Below the pieces are notes generated by a model. It had not been told where the DNA came from. It was given only the letters and a program-made list of their open reading frames with translations, and did no database searches. The translations under genes and the position numbers were made by a program. Positions 58,020 through 64,000 of a stretch of DNA of 64,000 nucleotides are shown piece after piece. Position 1 is the first letter of the stretch, and each line of letters starts with the position of its first letter. The stretch is from Campylobacterota bacterium (GTDB lineage: Bacteria > Campylobacterota > Campylobacteria > Campylobacterales > Sulfurimonadaceae), in assembly GCA_040752835.1 (NCBI GenBank), contig JBFMGG010000005.1, forward strand, positions 62,001-126,000. The letters run 5' to 3'.

Positions 58020-60371
58020 ATGTTCTCCCGAGAGTGCGTCGTTTACCCCACCACCCGATGCATCCGTAACGCGCTGGAATCGGCGAGCGAGGGGATGCTT
58101 CCCCGCCACATGAGCATGGGGGAGTTCCTGAGCCGATGCAGCATTGCTCCTGGGCGGATCGTTCCCGATGAAGATCTCCGGCTGCTCGCACTGCACGAAG
58201 CGAGCGACTTCAAAGCGTTCGCATCCTTAGAGATCGAACGCAGCTTCTTTAGTTTTATCCAGAACGCACAGTATATTTTCCGCTTTTTCGAAGAGCTCGC
58301 CTCCGAGCAGGTCAGCGTCGATACTCTCCGCGACGTCGACGTTTACGGTGAATACGAAGAACACATCGCCATATTGATCCGTCTGCGTGAGCGTTACCGT
58401 GAAATCTGCGAGCGAAACGGCTGGGCGGACCCCATATTCGCCGCTGAGACGATGGATGTCGACACGGCATTTCTGAGCCATTTCGATTCGGTGCGCATCG
58501 AGGTGGAAGGTTACCTGAGCCGGCGGGAGATCGATATCCTCAGAGAATGTGCCCGTACGGTCGAGCTTCAGATCGTCTACAACGCGACCCCTTATAATCG
58601 TAAAATGAGCTCGCGTCTTGCCGAAATGGGATTCGATATCTCCGAGGGGAAACATTACCGTCTCTCGCTCAGCCAAAACCGCGTTCTCGAGGAATCAGAA
58701 CTGCGCCAAAACCGTGCGCTCGTATGCGATACTTTCCAAAGCCGCCTCGCGCAGGTGGGATACGTCAAGGCGACGGTCGAAGCGTTCGTCCTGGAGGGGA
58801 TCCCTCCCGAACGGATCGCCGTCGTACTGCCCGATGAATCGTTTGCCCCTTTGCTGGGGGCGTTCAACGATGAAGGGAATTTCAACTTCGCGATGGGGAG
58901 AAGTTTCGAGACGGCGCAAGCGTACCGCGACGTCGAAAGCGTCATGCTGTATCTCGACGAGCCCAACGTCCTCAACCGTGCTCGGATCCGCCATGTCGGC
59001 GCCGAGCGGATTGAATGGATCAAATCGCGCTATCCGAGGCCTTTTGCGATGGAAGAGCTCGTAGAGCTGTGGGAGACGGCGTCGGAAGACCAAAAGGATG
59101 ACGATGAGCGCGAGATCGTTCGCGAGGAGCTGCGCCGCTTTTCCCACCTCGCGTCGGCGCTGGAGAACCTCGATTTCAAAAGCGTCCTGCGTATTTTTAT
59201 GAACCGGCTGCGCAACCGTACGTTTGATGACGTGCGCGGCGGAAAAGTGACGGTCATGGGGCTATTGGAGACGCGGGGCAGCGCGTTTGATGGGGTGGTC
59301 GTGGTCGATTTCAACGAAGGCTACGTCCCCCACAAGAGCGACAAAGATCTCTTTTTGAATACCCAGACCCGCAAATTCGCAGGATTGCCGACTTCGGGTG
59401 ACCGCGAATCGCTCCAGAAGCATTACTACGCGATGCTGTTCAATCGGGCAAAGCGGGTTGCGATCGCGTGTGTCCAGAATGCCGAATCGGTCCCCTCGCG
59501 CTTTTTGCTGCAGATGAAGATACCGCTGCGAAGTGCGCAGTACCGCTACGAAGAGGCGCTTTTCCCGTCGTTTGCGCCGAAAGAACGTATCCGGGCCGCC
59601 TATGAGGGGGAGTACGACTTTACCGCCCATCCCCTCTCGGCCAGTTCGCTCAAGAGCTTCCTTACCTGTCGGCGGCAGTTTTATTACCGATACGTCCTCC
59701 ATCTCGTTCCGCATGAACTGCCGCGAGACCTCTCCGAGGAGAGGGACATCGGCAATGTCCTGCACGCGTCGCTCGAAGCGCTTTACCGCGAACGTGACGC
59801 CTACCGTGCCCCCTCGGAGATCAAAAACGCCCTCGAAATCCTATGGGAAGATCACAACGGCGACGATGCGCTCCAACGCCACATGAAGCGGCTGTGGCTT
59901 GAAAAGCTCGAAGGATTTTACCGTTCCGAAATCCGCCGTTTCGAAGAGGGGTGGCGGGTCGCGTACCGTGAAAAAGAGCTTTCGGCAACGATCGAGGGGA
60001 TCAAGCTGGTCGGGAGGGTCGATCGGATCGACGTGCGCGAAGGGGACTTCGAAGTGATCGATTACAAAAGCGGCAACTATCCCGACGTCGACCGCGAGCC
60101 CAAAGAGGAGGATACCGATTACCAGCTCAGCGTGTATTCCTTTTTGGCCGCCACGCTCGGGCAAGTGCAGGGATGCGGTTATTATGATCTGGGGCGCGGG
60201 GAACTGTTTCGGGAGCGCTTTTTGGAGGCTAAAAACGCTCGGCTCCGGGAGATCCTGAAAACCCTCTCCGAAGGGAAAACGTGGGTCTGGGAGATGTGCG
60301 ATGATCCGGGGCGCTGCCGCAATTGCGCCTACGTCTATCTGTGCAACCGGGAGGCGATGCGTGGCGTTTGA
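58020..60371 (+). CDS. addB: AddB-like exonuclease subunit with iron-sulfur nuclease domain
   Basis: A 783-residue protein. The N-terminal two-thirds look like an inactivated helicase, with VVYPTTRCIRNAL and no Walker A motif, as in Campylobacterota AddB. The C-terminal PD-(D/E)XK nuclease has GNVLHASLEALY, then FEVIDYKSGN with the catalytic Asp-Lys. Cluster cysteines are in FLTCRRQFYYRY and the ending CRNCAYVYLC, so a [4Fe-4S] is expected. With AddA it processes double-strand breaks for RecA. It overlaps addA by 11 bases. Confidence 0.87.
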   Translation: MFSRECVVYPTTRCIRNALESASEGMLPRHMSMGEFLSRCSIAPGRIVPDEDLRLLALHEASDFKAFASLEIERSFFSFIQNAQYIFRFFEELASEQVSVDTLRDVDVYGEYEEHIAILIRLRERYREICERNGWADPIFAAETMDVDTAFLSHFDSVRIEVEGYLSRREIDILRECARTVELQIVYNATPYNRKMSSRLAEMGFDISEGKHYRLSLSQNRVLEESELRQNRALVCDTFQSRLAQVGYVKATVEAFVLEGIPPERIAVVLPDESFAPLLGAFNDEGNFNFAMGRSFETAQAYRDVESVMLYLDEPNVLNRARIRHVGAERIEWIKSRYPRPFAMEELVELWETASEDQKDDDEREIVREELRRFSHLASALENLDFKSVLRIFMNRLRNRTFDDVRGGKVTVMGLLETRGSAFDGVVVVDFNEGYVPHKSDKDLFLNTQTRKFAGLPTSGDRESLQKHYYAMLFNRAKRVAIACVQNAESVPSRFLLQMKIPLRSAQYRYEEALFPSFAPKERIRAAYEGEYDFTAHPLSASSLKSFLTCRRQFYYRYVLHLVPHELPRDLSEERDIGNVLHASLEALYRERDAYRAPSEIKNALEILWEDHNGDDALQRHMKRLWLEKLEGFYRSEIRRFEEGWRVAYREKELSATIEGIKLVGRVDRIDVREGDFEVIDYKSGNYPDVDREPKEEDTDYQLSVYSFLAATLGQVQGCGYYDLGRGELFRERFLEAKNARLREILKTLSEGKTWVWEMCDDPGRCRNCAYVYLCNREAMRGV

Positions 60372-63063
60372 ACCCTTTTTGGCGTACGAGGCGAGCGCGG
60401 GGAGCGGCAAGACTTTCAACCTCGTCGTACGTTATCTGAGTCTGCTGTTTCTGGGAGAAGACCCCCGAACGATCGTGGCCCTTACCTTTACGAACAAGGC
60501 GGCCAACGAGATGCTCGAACGGATGGTGCAGACGCTCGAACATCTGCACGAGAGGGGGGAGCTGCAGGCGATCGCCGAAGTGTGCGGCATCCCGGCCGGG
60601 GAGATCCTCGCGCGGCGGAGCGAAGTGTTGCGCCGTTTTTTGCACGCCGACGTACAGATTTCGACCATTGACAAGTTTTTCGGGCGGATTTTACGTAAAT
60701 TCGCCCTCAACGCCGGATTGATGCCGACGTTCAGGACGACCCAGAACCATCATGAAGTGCGGCTTCTGGAGCGGTTTTTGAACGAGGTGGAAGTCGCGCG
60801 CTCCACCCCGGCGCTGGTTCATCTGTCGATACTGAGCGAAAAGCGGCTGGGTGCGCTGTTTACGCTGCTCTCGCAGCTGTACGCAAAGCACAAGGAGTTC
60901 GACCTCGACGCGTACGCCGGCGTCGAAGCGGGGGAAGAGAGGAGCGCGCAGATCATGGAGTACGCCTTCGCACTGCGTTCGATGCTGATCGCCAAACCCC
61001 TGAGCGATCGTTCCCGTGCCACGATGGAGTTTAGCGACCTGGCGTCGTTACTGGAGAAGACGTGGGTCTTCAAAGAAACTCTCGAATACTGGGATTTCAA
61101 AAAACATTACGAACCGGCGATGGACGATCTCCTCCGCAAGCTCCAGTCGGCTCTTCAAGAGCATTTCCGACGGCGCGAAGCGCTCTATTTCAAAGAGCTT
61201 TTCACCCTTTTGAAGCTCTATATAAAAAGCCGTCGCGCGATCGCGCTTCAAAGCAACGAACTTTCGTTCGACGACATCACGCTCAACGTTCACACGCTTC
61301 TGCGTGAAAAGCTGGAGAGCGAATTCCTCTATTTCCGCCTGGATGCGCATCTCAAGCACCTGCTGCTTGACGAGTTTCAGGATACGAGCGTGATCCAGTT
61401 CGACATCCTTCGCCCGCTGATCGAGGAGCTGCGTGCGGGTTCCGGGGTCAAAGAGGGGGGCAGTTTCTTTTTCGTCGGCGACGTCAAACAATCCATTTAC
61501 CGCTTCCGCGGAGGGGTGAGCGCGCTGTTTCACCGGGTCGCGGAGCTTTTTGACGTCCGGATCGAGCCGCTGCGGGTCAACTACCGCTCGCGCAGCACGA
61601 TCGTCGAATTCGTCAACCGGACGTTTGCGGAGAAAATCGCGGGGTACACCCCGCAGCAAAGTCCCGAAAAGCTCGCCGGAGGATACGTGGAGACCCTCGC
61701 AGGCGCCGATCCGCTCGAATCGCTTTTGGGGTGCGTGGAACGGCTGATCGGCAACGGCTCCGCACCCGAAGAGATCGCCGTTTTGACGGTCACCAACAGC
61801 GACGGGGGGGCGGTCGAGGAATACCTTTCGCAGCGGGGGTATGAGGTGGTCACCGAAACGACCGCGAAACTGGTGTCGCAGAGGAGTGTGCGTGCAGTCA
61901 TCGAGTATCTGCGCTACTGCTATTTCGATGCGCCGATTTACCGGTTCAACGCCGCCGCGCTGCTGGGGGTCGGGGCCGACGATGTCCAGCGCGTCCTTCT
62001 CGCCGATCCCGTGGAGGCGGCGATCGGTTTCGTGCGCCGTTACGAAATCGCCGACAAAAGCGCGCTGATGTTCATCGAGGCGCTGCGGGGTTACCGCGAT
62101 CTGGAAGAGGCGGTGTTCGAGGTCGACCGGCTCGAAACCGCTTCGCCGCAAAGCGATCTGCGGGGGATACGGATCATGACCGTCCATAAATCCAAGGGGC
62201 TGGAATTCGAGCATGTGATCGTCCTCGACCAGCTGGGGCGTCCGCGCGCGAAAAACGATCCCATCGTGTACGAATACGACGGTGCGTCGCTGATCGGGCT
62301 GCATTACCGGATTAAAGAGCGTGAAAAGCTCGATCCCCGTTATGCGGCGGCGCTCGAAAAAGAGAAAAAAGCGGCCGAAGAAGACCGTCTCAACGCTCTG
62401 TACGTGGCGCTGACCCGTGCTGTCGAATCGCTCCACATCATCGCGAAGGAAAAAGGGTCGTGGTTCGAACCTCTCGGGCTGGTTCCGGCGCAATGGGGGG
62501 AGCTGCGGCGGCGGGAAACGGCGCCCAAAACGCCGCAGACGCTGGAGAGCCTTTCGTACCGGGGAATGCGGTTCGGCACGCAGGAGGAAGCCGCTTCGCT
62601 CCCGCGTGAAGAAGCCTTCGACTACGATGCGGCGCAGTTTGGAACGGCGTTGCATTACGTTCTTGAAATGCTGGGGAGTTTTTCGGCCGATGCCCTCGGC
62701 GACGCTCTCGAAGCGGCCCGAAACCGCTACGGCGCGACGCTGCGTCCCGGAGCGATCGACGAGATCGCCCAGAGGGCCGGACGACTGCTGGCCGATCCGT
62801 TTTTCCTCCGCATCACGCGGGGGGAAGTGCGCAAGGAACAGACGTTGCGCCATCGCGGCGCGATTCACGTAATCGATCTGCTCATCCGCAGCGAGGAGGG
62901 GTGGATCGTCGTTGATTACAAATCGGGGCGGGAGGATGAGGGAAAATACCGTGCCCAGGTCCTCCGCTACGCCGACGCGGTCGCTGCGGCGACGAACCAA
63001 AAGGTCCGCGGCTATCTGTGTTATCTCCTCTCCGAAGGGATCGAATGGGAAGAGTGCTTATAA
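60361..63063 (+). CDS. addA: AddA-like UvrD/RecB helicase-nuclease
   Basis: A 900-residue superfamily 1 helicase. Walker A is YEASAGSGKTFN (about 8-19), motif Ia TFTNKAANEM, motif II LLLDEFQDTS, motif III GDVKQSIYRFRGG, motif V TVHKSKGLEFEH, and motif VI NALYVALTRA. The C-terminal RecB-type nuclease has VIDLLIRSEEGWIVVDYKSG. It unwinds and degrades DNA at breaks with AddB. The frame begins 20 codons earlier inside addB; I start at GTG 60361, the only start there that leads directly into the FEPFLAYEASAGSGKT N-terminus. Confidence 0.9.
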   Translation: MAFEPFLAYEASAGSGKTFNLVVRYLSLLFLGEDPRTIVALTFTNKAANEMLERMVQTLEHLHERGELQAIAEVCGIPAGEILARRSEVLRRFLHADVQISTIDKFFGRILRKFALNAGLMPTFRTTQNHHEVRLLERFLNEVEVARSTPALVHLSILSEKRLGALFTLLSQLYAKHKEFDLDAYAGVEAGEERSAQIMEYAFALRSMLIAKPLSDRSRATMEFSDLASLLEKTWVFKETLEYWDFKKHYEPAMDDLLRKLQSALQEHFRRREALYFKELFTLLKLYIKSRRAIALQSNELSFDDITLNVHTLLREKLESEFLYFRLDAHLKHLLLDEFQDTSVIQFDILRPLIEELRAGSGVKEGGSFFFVGDVKQSIYRFRGGVSALFHRVAELFDVRIEPLRVNYRSRSTIVEFVNRTFAEKIAGYTPQQSPEKLAGGYVETLAGADPLESLLGCVERLIGNGSAPEEIAVLTVTNSDGGAVEEYLSQRGYEVVTETTAKLVSQRSVRAVIEYLRYCYFDAPIYRFNAAALLGVGADDVQRVLLADPVEAAIGFVRRYEIADKSALMFIEALRGYRDLEEAVFEVDRLETASPQSDLRGIRIMTVHKSKGLEFEHVIVLDQLGRPRAKNDPIVYEYDGASLIGLHYRIKEREKLDPRYAAALEKEKKAAEEDRLNALYVALTRAVESLHIIAKEKGSWFEPLGLVPAQWGELRRRETAPKTPQTLESLSYRGMRFGTQEEAASLPREEAFDYDAAQFGTALHYVLEMLGSFSADALGDALEAARNRYGATLRPGAIDEIAQRAGRLLADPFFLRITRGEVRKEQTLRHRGAIHVIDLLIRSEEGWIVVDYKSGREDEGKYRAQVLRYADAVAAATNQKVRGYLCYLLSEGIEWEECL

Positions 63064-63099
63064 AAAACTTAATTTAAGCTATCTATAAGAATAAACAGG

Positions 63100-63105
63100 T
63101 ACAAT
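63100..63105 (+). promoter_or_regulatory. Putative -10 box of rplM-rpsI
   Basis: TACAAT lies 40 bases ahead of the rplM ATG in the 81-base gap after addA. No clear -35 is seen. Confidence 0.4.
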
Positions 63106-63144
63106 TGCGCCACTATTTATAGAGACTTTAAAAGGAGGCTCGTG

Positions 63145-63567
63145 ATGAAATTTACAAAAATTGCCACACCAGAGCAAATCGAGCGTAAATGGGTTTTGAT
63201 CGATGCGGAAGGGAAAACGTTCGGTCGTCTCATGACAGAAATCGCTACCCGTCTTCGCGGAAAAGACAAACCGTATTTCACCCCAAACGTTGACTGCGGC
63301 GACTTCGTCGTCGTCATCAACGCGTCAAAAGCGGTTATCAACGGTAACGGTAAAAACGCGACCAAAACATACCACCGCCACACCGGTTACTTCGGTAACG
63401 TCAAAAGCGAAAAGTTCGTCGAACTGATCGCGACAAACCCCGAGAAAGTATTCAAACTCGCGGCTCGCGGTATGCTTCCCAAAACGAAACTGGGCCGCGT
63501 AATGCTCAAAAAACTCAAAGTCTATGCAGGTGGAGAACACCCACACTCTGCGCAGATCGCTAAGTAA
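63145..63567 (+). CDS. rplM: 50S ribosomal protein L13
   Basis: A 140-residue large-subunit protein. The segment ERKWVLIDAEGKTFGRLMTE, then RLRGKDKPYFTPNVDCGDFV and the TYHRHTGYFGNVK stretch are typical of L13. GTG 63142 lies in frame just before ATG 63145; I choose the ATG because GGAGG at 63134-63138 is then 6 bases away. T-ending codons are common. It is followed 9 bases later by rpsI, the usual L13-S9 pair. Confidence 0.97.
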   Translation: MKFTKIATPEQIERKWVLIDAEGKTFGRLMTEIATRLRGKDKPYFTPNVDCGDFVVVINASKAVINGNGKNATKTYHRHTGYFGNVKSEKFVELIATNPEKVFKLAARGMLPKTKLGRVMLKKLKVYAGGEHPHSAQIAK

Positions 63568-63576
63568 GGATAAACG

Positions 63577-63966
63577 ATGGCAAAAACGTATGCAACCGGC
63601 AGAAGAAAAACTTCGATCGCAAAAGTATGGCTTGCTCCGGGTACAGGTAAAATCACTGTAAACGGTCTTTCACTCGACGCTTGGCTCGGTGGTCTCGAAG
63701 CGAAAAAACTGCGTGTTACGCAGCCTCTTTCACTGACAAAACAGGATACATCGGTCGATATCGTCGCGACAACGCTCGGCGGCGGTTTTTCAGGACAGGC
63801 CGATGCGCTTCGCCACGGGATCTCTCGTGCACTCTGCACTTTCGATCCTTCGTTCCGTGCGATTCTCAAACCTTTCGGTATGCTTACCCGCGACTCTCGT
63901 GTCGTCGAACGTAAGAAACCGGGTAAACGCAAAGCGCGCCGTTCTCCTCAGTTCTCGAAACGTTAA
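63577..63966 (+). CDS. rpsI: 30S ribosomal protein S9
   Basis: A 129-residue small-subunit protein. [20 protein letters not shown] at the N-terminus, [15 protein letters not shown] and the basic C-terminus [17 protein letters not shown], which reaches the P-site tRNA, are all intact. It is complete and in the standard rplM-rpsI order. AAGGAT lies 6 bases ahead of its ATG. Confidence 0.97.
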   Translation: MAKTYATGRRKTSIAKVWLAPGTGKITVNGLSLDAWLGGLEAKKLRVTQPLSLTKQDTSVDIVATTLGGGFSGQADALRHGISRALCTFDPSFRAILKPFGMLTRDSRVVERKKPGKRKARRSPQFSKR

Positions 63967-63975
63967 TCGTTTCTT

Positions 63976-63991
63976 TCTCTCTTCGGAGAGA
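63976..63991 (+). terminator. Possible terminator hairpin after rpsI
   Basis: TCTCTC and GAGAGA pair around a TTCG tetraloop, 10 bases after the rpsI stop. The following bases are T/C-rich up to the window edge, so the T run cannot be judged. Confidence 0.45.
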
Positions 63992-64000
63992 GCCCCTCTT

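Noticed and set aside
61048-63000. A 650-codon minus-strand frame across addA
   Set aside because: It is antisense to all helicase motifs of AddA and has shadow-type composition.

Overview
The window is a chromosomal segment of a Campylobacterota (epsilonproteobacterial) bacterium, most like the free-living Sulfurimonas/Sulfuricurvum type. The grounds are a ccoNOQP cbb3-oxidase operon followed by a DUF4006 protein and FixH, a futalosine-pathway MqnA, an AddAB-type recombination nuclease, a Campylobacter-like N-glycosylation (pgl) gene set, legionaminic acid genes and a CZB-domain chemoreceptor. The DNA looks GC-rich for this phylum. I see no transposase, integrase, phage gene or CRISPR array.

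Layout. 1-4.2 kb: a membrane protein (probably cut by the window edge), YceI, a metallo-beta-lactamase-fold hydrolase, an AEC transporter, a dual-CDGSH iron-sulfur protein, a 377-base gene-free stretch rich in inverted repeats, and an orphan 134-aa protein. 4.2-4.7 kb: four tRNA genes on the minus strand (Gly, Leu, Cys, Ser in transcription order). 4.8-6.5 kb: ilvD. 6.5-30.9 kb: 22 minus-strand genes, almost all overlapping or abutting, forming one apparent glycan operon. 31-34.9 kb: a second asparagine synthase, two coupled GAF proteins, a YdcH-like protein and dcd. 34.9-46.8 kb: accB-accC, a chemoreceptor, a SurA-like chaperone, gltX, mqnA diverging from moaD-moaE-moeA, an MFS transporter, rdgB and uppP. 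46.9-52.9 kb: class V aminotransferase, hisZ, purA, FliJ-like, MotE-like, DUF507 and carA. 53.1-58.0 kb: the cbb3 oxidase cluster. 58.0-63.1 kb: addB-addA. 63.1-64 kb: rplM-rpsI.

The glycan operon is the centrepiece. Read from its promoter near 30.95 kb it encodes: WbpA/B/D/E-type enzymes that turn UDP-GlcNAc into the diacetamido uronic acid UDP-GlcNAc(3NAc)A; PtmE and LegB/C/H/G/I/F-type enzymes for CMP-legionaminic acid; an O-acyltransferase; a Wzx-type flippase; an unrecognised GT-B-like protein; an asparagine-synthase-type amidotransferase; a GT4 and a GT2 glycosyltransferase; a hexapeptide acyltransferase; the STT3-type oligosaccharyltransferase PglB; and PglC/PglE/PglF for the bacillosamine-type first sugar. 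The inference is a protein N-glycosylation system whose glycan carries a bacillosamine-like reducing end, a (possibly amidated) diacetamido uronic acid and legionaminic acid. UppP elsewhere in the window could recycle the lipid carrier.

Start codons were moved inward wherever the longest open frame ran through a neighbouring gene. Promoter and terminator calls come from motif reading only and are weaker than the gene calls. Large antisense open frames over ilvD, the MFS gene, addA and others were treated as shadows.
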